In this document: positions 25,565 through 35,239 of the stretch, one piece after another
Numbering within the stretch: position 1 is the first letter of the stretch
Layout: every line of letters begins with the position of its first letter
From: Saccharothrix sp.
GTDB taxonomy: Bacteria > Actinomycetota > Actinomycetes > Mycobacteriales > Pseudonocardiaceae
Assembly: GCF_031180885.1 (NCBI RefSeq)
Contig: NZ_JAPSLK010000058.1
Span: forward strand, 1 to 54,006
Direction: 5' to 3'
DNA: 54,006 bases
Program-made: the position numbers and the translations under genes
The notes under the pieces: generated by a model
The model's input: only the letters and a program-made list of their open reading frames with translations
Told to the model about the DNA's origin: nothing
The model's database searches: none

Positions 25565-28126
25565 GTGACAGGCGAAAACGGCACGCGACGGCAGTGGTGG
25601 ACCGCCGTCGCCGACTGGCGGAATTGGCGGCTGCCGGTCAAGCTGGCCGCCGTCCTCGCGGTGCCGGTGCTGGTCGCCGTCGGCGCGGGGCTGGTGCAGA
25701 TCCGCAGCTACATCAAGACGGCCGACCAGTACGCGGGCATGCAGCGGCTGGTGACGCTGCGCGCCGGCCTCGACCCGCTGATCAGCCACGTCCAGGCCGA
25801 ACGCGCGTTCTCCGCGCGGCGCGCGGACTTCACGGGCGTCGACCTGTCCCGGTTCCGGGACCTGGTGCGCGCCACCGACGCCGCCGCCGCGGGCGTGAAG
25901 AACCTCGTGGAACGCGCCCGGCTCGGTGAGGTCGCGGACGCGCGGTTCCAGGACGTCACCGTCCAGCTCGACGGCCTGCCGCAGCTGCGCGACCGCGTGA
26001 TCAGCGGCGGCGTGGACCTCGCGGGCGGCATCGGCGGCTACAGCGTCGTCCTGCGCGCCCTGCTCGACTTCGACCAGGCGATGGTCGGCGACTTCGGCGA
26101 GTCCAGCCTGTCCGGCACGGCCACGGCGCTGCACAACCTCTCCATGGCCGCCGAGCAGATGTCCTGGCAGCACGCCACCGTGCTGGCCGGCATCAGCCGG
26201 CGATCCCTGCTGGACAGCGAGCTGACCGCGCTGGAGCAGTCCTGGACCCGCCAGCAGGACAAGCTCGCCGACTTCAACGCCGTCGCCACGCCGCAGCAGC
26301 AGGCCGACTACCGCGCCACCGTCGCGGGCCAGGACGTGGACGCCCGCAACAGCCTCTTGCAGCAGATCCGCCGGGAGCCCGAGTCGATCGCCGACCGGGT
26401 CTCCGTGGACGCCTGGGACGACGGCTCGGTCGGCGCCCAGCGCCAGATCGGCATCGTGCTGCGCGAGTTGGAGAAGCAGCTCGCCGACACCGCCGAGCGG
26501 TTGCAGGACGAGACCAGCGACCGCGCGGGCGCCGCCTCGGTGATCCTGCTGGCCTCGCTGTTCGCCGCCGCCGCGGTCGGTTTCGTCGTCGGCAACTACC
26601 TGCTGCGCTCGCTGCGCGCCCTGCGGGTGGCCGCGCTGGACGTCGCCGAGCACCGGCTGCCGACCCTGGTGGCGCAGCTCAAGGAGGACGCCGCGCCGGA
26701 CACCTCGGTCGAGCCGGTCCCCGTGCACACGCGGGAGGAACTGGGCCAGCTGGCGCGCGCGTTCGACGCGGTGCACCGCCAGGCCGTCGCGTCCGCCGCC
26801 GAGCAGGCCGACCTGCGCACCGCGATGCGCAGCGCGTTCGTCAACCTGTCCCGCCGCAGCCAGGGCCTGGTGGAGCGGCAGCTCAAGCTGATGGAGGAGC
26901 TGGAGCGGCAGGAGGAGAACCCCGAGCAGCTGGCGAACCTGTTCAAGCTGGACAACCTCGCCACCCGGATGCGCCGCAACAACGAGAACCTGATGGTGCT
27001 CTCCGGCAGCGACATGGCCCGCCGCTTCACCCGCCCGGTGCCGCTGGGCGACGTGCTGCGCGCCGCCGCGTCGGAGATCGAGCAGTACCAGCGGGTCGTC
27101 GTGCAGGCCACGCCGCAGGTCGAGGTCGTCGGCTACGCGGCCGGTGACCTGGTGCGGCTGGTGGCCGAGCTGATGGACAACGCGACCAACTTCTCCCCGC
27201 CGCGCACCCAGGTGGTCGTGGGCGGTCGGGCGCGGGCCGGCGGTGGCGTGTTCGTGGACGTGCTCGACGTGGGTGTCGGCATGTCCGAAGAGGACCTGGA
27301 GCAGGCCAACCGCAAGATCGCGCAGGCCGCGGCGGACGAGGCGGGCGAACTGCCGGTGTCGCGCCAGCTGGGCCTGTACGTGGTGGGGCGGCTGGCGGGT
27401 CGGCACGGGATGCAGGTCATGCTGCGGGAGCAGGGCGAGGGCGTGCGCGCGGTGGTCGCGCTGCCGCCGGAGCTGGTGCGCGCGGCCAGTGCGCCCAAGC
27501 CGCGCCGGGTGACGGCGTCCGAGCAGACCTTCGCGGGACACGTGGCGGTGACGTCGTCGGCCCGACCGGTGACGCGGACGTCGACCCCGCCCAACGGCAC
27601 GCCACTGCCCGCGCGCACCGCGACTCCGCCGAACGGCACCAGGTTGCCCACGCGAACGCCGACCCCGCCGAACGGCACGCCGTTGCCGACGCGGACGCCG
27701 ACTCCGCCCAGTGGAACGCCGTTGCCGCCACGGACTCCGCCCAGTGGCACGCCGGTGCCGCCACGGACTCCGCCGGGTGGCACGCCGTTGCCGACGCGGG
27801 CGCCGGCTCCGGCGGGCGGGACGCGCAACCCGTCGACCTGGTTCACCGGCAAGCCCGTTCCCCCGGGTCCGGCGGAACCGGCGCGGCAGCGCAACGCGGA
27901 CGTTCCGGTGCAGGCCGAAGTGCCCGCGGCGGAGAACTCGACGGCCCTGCCCAAGCGCAGGCCGCGCACGAACCTGGTGGCGGACCGCCCCGAAGCACCG
28001 GAACCCGGTGCACCCGTTCGGCGTGATCCGAACGCGACACGGGGATTTCTGGCCAGTTACCAGACCGGTATCCGGCAAGGTGTACGGGAGTCCGGTGAGA
28101 ACCGAACGGGGCGGGAGAGCACATGA
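25565..28126 (+). CDS. cvnA: Conservon sensor histidine kinase-like protein CvnA
   Basis: An 853-aa protein. TM1 (about 26-45), an extracellular nitrate-sensor-like helical domain (46-322), TM2 (about 325-349), a HAMP-like linker, a dimerisation region (about 415-475), and an ATPase domain with N-box LMDNATNF (N539), DVGVGMS and QLGLYVVGRL. The C-terminal 180 residues are disordered, with six Pro-rich repeats. At the usual LDHLATRMRR motif this protein has LDNLATRMRRN, with Asn at 464, so the presumed phospho-acceptor is missing. The start (GTG 25565 or 25562) has a weak Shine-Dalgarno. It overlaps cvnB by 4 bp. Conservons act as membrane-associated signalling complexes that mimic G-protein systems. 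Confidence 0.9.
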   Translation: MTGENGTRRQWWTAVADWRNWRLPVKLAAVLAVPVLVAVGAGLVQIRSYIKTADQYAGMQRLVTLRAGLDPLISHVQAERAFSARRADFTGVDLSRFRDLVRATDAAAAGVKNLVERARLGEVADARFQDVTVQLDGLPQLRDRVISGGVDLAGGIGGYSVVLRALLDFDQAMVGDFGESSLSGTATALHNLSMAAEQMSWQHATVLAGISRRSLLDSELTALEQSWTRQQDKLADFNAVATPQQQADYRATVAGQDVDARNSLLQQIRREPESIADRVSVDAWDDGSVGAQRQIGIVLRELEKQLADTAERLQDETSDRAGAASVILLASLFAAAAVGFVVGNYLLRSLRALRVAALDVAEHRLPTLVAQLKEDAAPDTSVEPVPVHTREELGQLARAFDAVHRQAVASAAEQADLRTAMRSAFVNLSRRSQGLVERQLKLMEELERQEENPEQLANLFKLDNLATRMRRNNENLMVLSGSDMARRFTRPVPLGDVLRAAASEIEQYQRVVVQATPQVEVVGYAAGDLVRLVAELMDNATNFSPPRTQVVVGGRARAGGGVFVDVLDVGVGMSEEDLEQANRKIAQAAADEAGELPVSRQLGLYVVGRLAGRHGMQVMLREQGEGVRAVVALPPELVRAASAPKPRRVTASEQTFAGHVAVTSSARPVTRTSTPPNGTPLPARTATPPNGTRLPTRTPTPPNGTPLPTRTPTPPSGTPLPPRTPPSGTPVPPRTPPGGTPLPTRAPAPAGGTRNPSTWFTGKPVPPGPAEPARQRNADVPVQAEVPAAENSTALPKRRPRTNLVADRPEAPEPGAPVRRDPNATRGFLASYQTGIRQGVRESGENRTGREST
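27584..27805 (+). repeat. Six tandem Pro-rich repeats inside cvnA
   Basis: Residues 674-747 are six degenerate units of the form TPPNGTPLPTRTP, with lengths 13, 13, 13, 11, 11 and 13 residues (39 or 33 bp each), all keeping the reading frame. They lie in the disordered tail after the ATPase domain. The small differences between neighbouring units suggest expansion by slippage. Confidence 0.85.
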
Positions 28127-28566
28127 GCGGGCAGAGGTCACGGCAGATCGACCAGTTCGGCTGGATCGTGAGCAACTTCGCCGAACGCGTGCCCGGTGTC
28201 GCCCACGCCGTGGTGATCTCCGTGGACGGCCTGCTGCTCACCGCGTCCAGCGGCCTGCCCGACGACCGCGCCGAGCAGCTGTCGGCGATCGCGGCGGGCG
28301 TGGCGAGCCTGACCGAGTCGGCCGCGCGGTGCTTCGACGGCGGCCCGGTGCTGCGCTCGGTCATCGAGATGCAGTACGGGATCATGCTGCTGATGTCGAT
28401 CCGGGACGGCTCGTGCCTGGCGGTGCTGGCCGCGCCGGACGCCGACGTCGGCCAGGTCGCCTATGAGATGACCGTCGTCGTCGACCAGGTGGGGCAGCTG
28501 CTCACCCCGGAACTGCGCGCCGAGATCCAGGGCGTGAAACGGATGATGGCCCGCCCGTCGGCGTGA
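28123..28566 (+). CDS. cvnB: Roadblock/LC7 domain protein CvnB
   Basis: A 147-aa roadblock/LC7 protein. The fold is seen as FAERVPGVAHAVVISVDGLLL (about 19-39), then a helix DDRAEQLSAIAAGVASL and strands IMLLMSIRDGSCLAVLA. In conservons this protein interacts with the CvnD Ras-like GTPase, in the manner of MglB-type GTPase regulators. ATG 28123 overlaps cvnA by 4 bp. The length is typical. No CvnD gene follows in this window, so its GTPase partner must be encoded elsewhere or be missing. Confidence 0.93.
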   Translation: MSGQRSRQIDQFGWIVSNFAERVPGVAHAVVISVDGLLLTASSGLPDDRAEQLSAIAAGVASLTESAARCFDGGPVLRSVIEMQYGIMLLMSIRDGSCLAVLAAPDADVGQVAYEMTVVVDQVGQLLTPELRAEIQGVKRMMARPSA

Positions 28567-28573
28567 GGTGGTC

Positions 28574-29092
28574 ATGAGCCAGGAGCCCGAGTCGTCCGCC
28601 GAGCAGACGTTCGCCGACCTGCTCAACGGCTTCAGCCTGGACGCGGGTCGGCGGCGCAAGCCCGCGCCGCGGCCCGAACCGGACCAGGTCGAGGTGCCCA
28701 CGCGCCCGCACCCGGTGTTCCAGGACGACGTGGACTTCGAGTACCCGCGCGACGAGGAGGCCGCGTCGATCGTCCGCGCCTACTCGTGGACCGGCGGGCG
28801 GACCACGTCATCGGTCCAGCTGGAGATCGAGACCCTGGTCTCCACGGTGGACTGGGACTACCCGGGTGCGCTGAAGGCCGAGTACCAGGAGGTCATCTCG
28901 CTGGTGGCCCGGCCGCGGTCGGTGGCGGAGGTCGCGGCGCTGCTGCGGCTGCCGCTGGGCGTGGCCAAGGTGCTGCTCGGCGACATGGCCGAGCGCGGGC
29001 TGATCGACGTGCACCGGACCGCGTCCTCCAACGGCGAACAACCGGATCTCGGGCTCATGGAGCGCGTGTTGGCGGGCCTCCGGCGGCTCTGA
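28574..29092 (+). CDS. cvnC: DUF742 protein CvnC
   Basis: A 172-aa conservon component. The N-terminal half (1-60) is charged and disordered. The DUF742 domain (about 65-172) starts with IVRAYSWTGGRT and continues as a winged-helix-like fold with EYQEVISLVARPRSVAEVAALLRLPLGVAKVLLGDM. ATG 28574 has GAGG five bases upstream; the GTG at 28568 is the alternative. It follows cvnB by 7 bp. In the usual order cvnD would start here, overlapping or a few bases on, but the next gene is a MarR-like regulator after 59 bp. Confidence 0.9.
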   Translation: MSQEPESSAEQTFADLLNGFSLDAGRRRKPAPRPEPDQVEVPTRPHPVFQDDVDFEYPRDEEAASIVRAYSWTGGRTTSSVQLEIETLVSTVDWDYPGALKAEYQEVISLVARPRSVAEVAALLRLPLGVAKVLLGDMAERGLIDVHRTASSNGEQPDLGLMERVLAGLRRL

Positions 29093-29151
29093 CTGCCTAC
29101 GATGGTTTCAGTGCCCGCCGAAACAGGCGCGCTGGAACAGGGGGTTGGCTG

Positions 29152-29616
29152 GTGAGCGTCGGGCGTGAGACTCGGCTGTCCGCGTGGATCGAGCGGTTCG
29201 CGGCGCACTTCGAACGGGAGGGCATCCCGCTGATCGGCGGGCGCATCCTCGGGTACCTGCTGGTGTGCCAGCCGACCGAGCGGACGGCGGCGGAGCTGTC
29301 GCAGGAGCTGGAGGCGTCCAGCGGGTCGATCTCCACGAACCTGAAGTTCCTGGTCGGCGAGGGCCTGGTGACCAAGCGGACCCGGCGGGGCCGGCAGGCC
29401 GCCCAGTACCGGATCAACGAGAAGCGGTGGGGCGACCTGGTGGCGCGCAAGCTGGACGCGCTGACCAGCGTGCGCGAGCTGACCGAGGCCGGGATGCGGC
29501 TGATGAGCGGCGACCCGGAGCGGGCGATGCGGCTGCGCGCGGTGGACGACCTCTACACCTGGCTGGCGACCGAGCTGCCGGCGGTGTGGGAGCGCAGGCC
29601 CTCGTCGTCGCGTTGA
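29152..29616 (+). CDS. GbsR/MarR-family transcriptional regulator
   Basis: A 154-aa winged-helix protein. The helix-turn-helix is at about 45-75 (TAAELSQELEASSGSISTNL, then KFLVGEGLVTKR), followed by the wing RTRRGRQAAQYRI and a C-terminal dimerisation helix. This matches GbsR-type MarR regulators that control transport or resistance genes. GTG 29152 is the best start; upstream GGGGG is seven bases away. The gene occupies the place where CvnD is expected. Its 3' end overlaps the convergent ctaA gene by 64 bp. Confidence 0.85.
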   Translation: MSVGRETRLSAWIERFAAHFEREGIPLIGGRILGYLLVCQPTERTAAELSQELEASSGSISTNLKFLVGEGLVTKRTRRGRQAAQYRINEKRWGDLVARKLDALTSVRELTEAGMRLMSGDPERAMRLRAVDDLYTWLATELPAVWERRPSSSR

Positions 29617-30503
29617 ACCTGCTGGGCTCGTTCGCGGGTGGCGACCCACAGGTTGGCGGTGGCGATGACGACCGCGCCGGCGCCCAGGACGTGGATCGAG
29701 ACCAGCACTTCGGGGACACCGGTCCAGTACTGGACCATGCCCAGCGCACCCTGGGCCACGACGGTGGCGACCAGGACGTAGTACGGGCGGCGGGCCTGGT
29801 TGTGCAGGACGAAGCCCAGGGCGATCAGCATGCCGAGGAACAGGAACAGCAGGTCGGCGTGCAGCTGGGAGAGGGTTTCCACCGGGAGGTCCAGGCGCGG
29901 GGTCGACGCGTCGCCGGCGTGCGGGCCGGCGGCGGTGACGAACGTGCCCGCCAGGAGGAGCAGGCCGAGCACGCCGGCCTGGACGACCTGGAGCCGCAGG
30001 ACGTTCGCGGAGATGCGCGGCCGGGCGGGCGCGTCGCCTTCCTTGAGGGAGGCGTGCAGGAGGACCGCGAGCCAGGTCAGGACCATCGAGATCAGGAAGT
30101 GGACGCTGACGGTCCACCACAGCAGGCCGGTCAGCACGGTGATGCCGCCGACCACGGCCTGCACGCCCACGCCGACGAGCTGGATGAGCGCGAGCTTGAG
30201 CACCCGCTTGCGGCGGGGCCTGGAGTACCAGGCGGCCAGCACGCACAGGCCGGCGATGATGCCGACCAGGCCGGTGAGGGTCCGGTTGCCGAACTCGACC
30301 CACTGGTGCAGTGGCGCGACCTCGGGGTGCTCGACCGGGGTGAGGCTGCCGGCCACGCACTCGGGCCACGTGGGGCAGCCCAGGCCGGAGCCGGTGACGC
30401 GCACGATCGAACCGGTGACGGCGATGCCTGCCTGGGCTATCACCACGGCGACGGCGAAAGCGCGTTGGAACTTCATCAGGAAGGCGACGACCCAGTCAGG
30501 CAC
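29553..30503 (-). CDS. ctaA: Heme A synthase
   Basis: A 316-aa membrane protein that converts heme o (made by CtaB) to heme a. Eight hydrophobic helices are visible, with the extracytoplasmic Cys pair in GLGCPTWPEC and the heme-ligand histidines in PLHQWVEFGNR, SVHFLISM, QLHADLLFL and SIHVLGAGAV. GTG 30503 is chosen because it directly precedes the first helix; its Shine-Dalgarno is weak. The C-terminus extends about 30 polar residues past the last helix, and its last 64 bases lie within the convergent regulator gene. It lies downstream of the ABC permease gene, as recalled for Rv1456c-Rv1458c. Confidence 0.94.
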   Translation of the reverse strand: MPDWVVAFLMKFQRAFAVAVVIAQAGIAVTGSIVRVTGSGLGCPTWPECVAGSLTPVEHPEVAPLHQWVEFGNRTLTGLVGIIAGLCVLAAWYSRPRRKRVLKLALIQLVGVGVQAVVGGITVLTGLLWWTVSVHFLISMVLTWLAVLLHASLKEGDAPARPRISANVLRLQVVQAGVLGLLLLAGTFVTAAGPHAGDASTPRLDLPVETLSQLHADLLFLFLGMLIALGFVLHNQARRPYYVLVATVVAQGALGMVQYWTGVPEVLVSIHVLGAGAVVIATANLWVATRERAQQVQRDDEGLRSHTAGSSVASQV

Positions 30504-30547
30504 GGTTACCGATGGTAGGTACCACTTGCTGAGAAGTCGCGGCCGGG

Positions 30548-31320
30548 TCAGGTGAGCTTCGTCGTCCTGGTGGCCAGTGCGGCGGCGGCCACACCCCAGG
30601 CGAGCAGGACGAGGACGTGGCCGGCGGCGGGGGCCTGGTCGTCGACCACGGCGGTGTGCAGGGCCTCGGCCAGGGCGGCGGAGGGCAGGAGTTCCACGAC
30701 GGTGGCCAGCCAGGCGGGGAGGCTGTCCACACCCAGGGCCACGCCGCCGACCAGCAGGAGCAGGAACCAGACGATGTTGGCCAGGGCCAGCACGATCTCG
30801 GCTCGCAGGGCGCCGCCGAGCAGCACGCCCAGTGCGCCGAAGGTGAGGGTGCCGAGGACGAGGAGTGCGGCGGTCCACAGCCAGCCGGTCGCGGTCGGGA
30901 GGTCCCAGCCCAGGAAGGTGGCGATGACGGCGAGGATGGTGATCTGGATCGCGACGACGGCCAGGCCCGCGATCACCCGGCCGGCGACCAGGAGCCAGCG
31001 GGGGAGGGCGGTCGCGGCCAGTCGTTTGAGGACGCCGTAGCGGCGGTCGAAGCCCAGGGCGATGGCCTGGCCGGTGAACGCGGAGGAGATCACGGCCAGG
31101 GCGAAGATGCGGGCCACCGAGGAGCCGACGCGGGGTTCCGGGACCGGGATGACCGACATCACGCTCATGGCGATGAGCAGCGCCACCGGGATGAGGACGG
31201 TGAGGAGGATCTGCTCGCCGTTGCGCAGGGTGAGGACGGCCTCGGTGCGGGCCTGGGTCAGCAGCATCCGGCCCAGCGAGCCCCGGCCGGGGCGGGGGGT
31301 GAACGTGCCCGGTGCGAACC

Positions 31321-31324
<4 letters not shown>
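30548..31324 (-). CDS. ABC-2 type transporter permease
   Basis: A 258-aa permease with about six hydrophobic helices and an N-terminal cytoplasmic segment typical of ABC-2 exporters (LLTQARTEAVLTLRNGEQILL). The family feature GVLKRLAATALPRWLLVAGR lies between helices 2 and 3. GTG 31324 overlaps the ATPase gene stop by 4 bp. With the upstream ATPase it forms a drug- or lipid-type exporter. Its fixed position next to ctaA in actinobacteria has led to suggestions of a link to heme or cytochrome biogenesis, but the substrate is unknown. Confidence 0.92.
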
Positions 31325-32256
<932 letters not shown>

Positions 32257-32606
32257 GCCTAAAGCTTCCTCTCCCCCCTTCTTCAGGCAGGTCGCTTCGC
32301 TCCTTTCGCCAGCCCAGCCGAAGCCGCGCCTGCGGCGCCAGGCGCACCCCTCGGTCTACCGCGCGTCGCACCCCCTGCCGACGCCACCGCCACCGCGCTG
32401 CCGCCGCCACCCTCCGCCAGCCCGGTTCGGCCGTTCGCCGGGCTTCGTGCCCCGCCCTTCCCGCTCCGCCCAATGGCGGCCGAAACCGGTGCTGTGTCCA
32501 CCTCGTGGGTGGGGGCAGCCCCACCCCGGGGATCCGGGTGGCATCAGGGTTGCCTCGGGGGTGTTCCGGATGCTTTTGGTGCGCAATCGCGGCCAGGATT
32601 TTTGCT
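32257..32606. other. Divergent intergenic region with a GC-rich hairpin
   Basis: These 350 bases hold the promoters of the ABC operon (minus) and the DUF998 gene (plus). The only strong structure is a perfect 8-bp hairpin, GGGTGGGG (32507-32514) with CCCCACCC (32519-32526) and a 4-nt loop, about 80 bases before the DUF998 start. It might act in the 5' leader. I see no ORF with convincing coding character here. Confidence 0.45.
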
Positions 32607-33224
32607 GTGACGGTGATCCGGAGGGAAAGACGAACGGCGGTGTTGTCGTTCGCGGTGGCGGGGTTGGTCCTGTCGTTGTTCCCGATCGTGTACCTGCACG
32701 TGGCGGCGGTGGGGGAACTCAGCCCGTTGAGCCACACCATCAGCGACTACATCTTCGTGGCCAACGGCAGCGGGATGTTGGCGGTCACCGCGTTGTCGTT
32801 GGCGGCGGCGTCCGTGGGTTTGCTGGTCGTGCTGGTGCGCAGCGGTTTGCCCAGGCGGGGGCCGGTTTCGTGGCTGCTCGGGTTGTGGGCGGCGGGGCTG
32901 ACGGTGGCGACCGTGTTCCCGACTGATCCGACCGGCGCGCCGACCTCGTTCTCCGGATTGGTGCACCGGTACGCCGGGGCGGTCATGTTCACGAGTTTGC
33001 CGTTGGCCGGCTGGTTGATTTCCCGTCGGTTCATCCGGAGTACGCCGGTGCGTCGGTTTTCGGTGGCCGCCGGGATCACTTCGGTGGCATTCATGGTGAG
33101 CCATGTGTCGCTCACCTACGACGGGCAGGTGCTGCTCGGTCTTTTCGAACGAATCCTCTTCGCGATGCTCTACGGGCTGCTGTTCGCCCTGGCCGCCGCG
33201 GTAAGCCGGGAGGTCGTGCGATGA
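32607..33224 (+). CDS. DUF998 membrane protein
   Basis: A 205-aa protein with six hydrophobic helices, matching DUF998: helix 1 VLSFAVAGLVLSLFPIVYLH, the loop LSPLSHTISDY typical of the family, then helices ending in a basic tail. GTG 32607 has AGGA eight bases upstream; GTG 32613 is an alternative. Its stop overlaps the next gene's ATG by 4 bp, so it is coupled to the DMT-glycosyltransferase frame. Function unknown; the context points to envelope glycan or lipid handling. Confidence 0.82.
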   Translation: MTVIRRERRTAVLSFAVAGLVLSLFPIVYLHVAAVGELSPLSHTISDYIFVANGSGMLAVTALSLAAASVGLLVVLVRSGLPRRGPVSWLLGLWAAGLTVATVFPTDPTGAPTSFSGLVHRYAGAVMFTSLPLAGWLISRRFIRSTPVRRFSVAAGITSVAFMVSHVSLTYDGQVLLGLFERILFAMLYGLLFALAAAVSREVVR

Positions 33225-35236
33225 CGTGGCTCGCCGTCGTCCTGGCCGCGGCCGGGGCCGCGTTCTTCGCCTTCGCGGCGCGGTTGCAGCACCGGGCGGT
33301 CAACGACGGGGCCGCGGACCTGAAGGTCCGGGACCTCTTGCGGCGGCCCGGGTGGTTGGCCGGGTTGGTGCTGCTGGTGGTCGGCGCGGCGGTGCACGCG
33401 GTGGCGTTGGGGATGGCGCCGTTGACCGTGGTGCAGCCGGTCGGGGTGCTGGCGATCGGGATCACCGCGCTGCTGGACAACCGGCGTCGGGAGCTGCCCG
33501 CCGTGGCGTTGACCACGTTCGGGGTCGGGGCGTTCGTGTTCCTCGCCGCCGGCAGTGCGACCGCGACCCCGGTCGCGGCGGAGGCCGAGGTGACCGCCGG
33601 GTTGGTCGTGCTGGGGCTGGTGGCCCTGCCCGGGTTGGTGGGGGTGCTGTCCTCCCGGCCCGCGGTGCGGGCGCTGGGGTTCGGCGCGGCCGGCGGGGTC
33701 GCGTACGGCTACGTCTCCGTGCTCATGCGGTCGGTGTCCCAGGACGTCCAGACCGGCTCCCTCTCCTTCGGCACCGGCCTGTCCGCCGCCGGTATCGCGC
33801 TCTCCCTGCTAATCGGCGGCTGGTTCATCCAGCACGCCTACGCCAGCGGACCGCCGCACGTGGCGGTCGCCTGCCTCACCGTCGTCGACCCGCTGGTCGC
33901 GGTCGGCATCGGCACCACCCTCCTCGGCGAGGCCGCGCGCACCTCCGGCCCCACGGCCGTCGCGGAACTCGCCTGCGCCGCCGTCGCCATCGCCGGCGTC
34001 GCCCTGCTCGCCCGCAAAGACTCCAAGACACCCATGAGATCGGAGAACAACCCCATGAACGGACGCGCCATGCGGATCGTCATCGCCGCGGAGACGTTCC
34101 CGCCGGACGTCAACGGCGCGGCCCGCTTCGCCCACCGGCTCGCGGTCGGCCTCGCCGGCCGGGACCACGACGTGCACGTGATCTGCGTGGACCCGGTCGG
34201 CGCGGCCCGCACCGAGCAGGTCGACGGCATCACGGTGCACCGCCTGCGCTCGCACCGGACCCCGTTCCACAAGACGTTCCGGATCGGGTTGCCGTGGCAG
34301 GTGAGCAAGGACGTCCGGGTGTTGCTCGACCGCATCCAGCCCGACCTGGTGCACGTCCAGGCGCACTTCGTGGTCGGTCGCTACACACTCAAGCACGCCA
34401 AGGCGATGGGCATCCCGACCGTCGCCACCAACCACTTCATGCCGGAGAACCTGTTCGGCCACGCGCACGTCCCGCAGTGGTTGCAGGGCCTGGCCTCCCG
34501 GTGGGCGTGGAAGGACCTGACGAAGGTGTTCGACCAGGCCGACGTGGTCACCGCCCCGACCCCGCGCGCCGTGCAGCTCCTGCACGACAGCGGGTTCCCG
34601 GAGCGGGCGGTGCCGGTGTCGTGCGGCATCGACATCGACCGCTACCGGCTGCGCCCGTCGGTGCGCACCAACGAAGGCCCGACCGTGTTGTTCGTGGGTC
34701 GGCTGGACGAGGAGAAGCGGGTCGACGAACTGCTGCGGGCGGTCGCGCTGGTGCCGCGCCTGCACGCCGACGTCGTGGGTGACGGGTCGTGCCGGGCGGA
34801 GTGGGAGTTGTTGGCGCGGCACCTGGGGATCGCCGACCGGGTCCGGTTCCGCGGGTTCGTCGGCGAGGAGGAGCTGCTGGACGCCTACCAGGGCTGCGAC
34901 GTGTTCTGCATGCCGGGCATCGCCGAACTCCAGAGCCTGGCCACGATGGAGGCGATGGCCGCGGGCAAGCCGGTCGTGGTGGCCGACGCGATGGCGCTGC
35001 CGCACCTGTGCCGGCCGGGCCGCAACGGCTGGCTGTTCACCCCGGGTGACGTGAAGGGCCTGGCCGAGCGGCTGCACGCGGTGGTCGCCGACCCGGCCGT
35101 GACCGCCCGCATGGGCGCGGCGAGCAGCGAGCTGATCTCGGCACACGCCATCGACCAGACTCTGGAGACCTTCGAAGGCCTGTACCGCAAGGCGATGGGC
35201 GTGCCGACGCTGGTCCGTCCCGCGCTGGTGGCCTGA
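33221..35236 (+). CDS. DMT-type membrane domain fused in frame to a GT4 glycosyltransferase
   Basis: One uninterrupted 671-aa frame with two parts that are normally separate proteins. Residues 1 to about 270 are a nine- or ten-helix DMT/EamA-like membrane domain (two repeats; PLTVVQPVGVLAIGITALLD in the first). Residues about 284-671 are a complete GT-B family 4 glycosyltransferase starting MRIVIAAETFPPDVNGAA, with VLFVGRLDEEKRVDELL and the donor-binding GIAELQSLATMEAMAAGKPVV split over two motifs. The joint (271-284) is a short polar linker with three in-frame ATGs (34034, 34055, 34070); GGAG lies nine bases before 34055. So the enzyme could also be made alone by internal initiation. It would glycosylate a lipid or polyprenyl acceptor at the membrane (inference). 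Confidence 0.85.
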   Translation: MTWLAVVLAAAGAAFFAFAARLQHRAVNDGAADLKVRDLLRRPGWLAGLVLLVVGAAVHAVALGMAPLTVVQPVGVLAIGITALLDNRRRELPAVALTTFGVGAFVFLAAGSATATPVAAEAEVTAGLVVLGLVALPGLVGVLSSRPAVRALGFGAAGGVAYGYVSVLMRSVSQDVQTGSLSFGTGLSAAGIALSLLIGGWFIQHAYASGPPHVAVACLTVVDPLVAVGIGTTLLGEAARTSGPTAVAELACAAVAIAGVALLARKDSKTPMRSENNPMNGRAMRIVIAAETFPPDVNGAARFAHRLAVGLAGRDHDVHVICVDPVGAARTEQVDGITVHRLRSHRTPFHKTFRIGLPWQVSKDVRVLLDRIQPDLVHVQAHFVVGRYTLKHAKAMGIPTVATNHFMPENLFGHAHVPQWLQGLASRWAWKDLTKVFDQADVVTAPTPRAVQLLHDSGFPERAVPVSCGIDIDRYRLRPSVRTNEGPTVLFVGRLDEEKRVDELLRAVALVPRLHADVVGDGSCRAEWELLARHLGIADRVRFRGFVGEEELLDAYQGCDVFCMPGIAELQSLATMEAMAAGKPVVVADAMALPHLCRPGRNGWLFTPGDVKGLAERLHAVVADPAVTARMGAASSELISAHAIDQTLETFEGLYRKAMGVPTLVRPALVA

Positions 35237-35239
35237 GGG

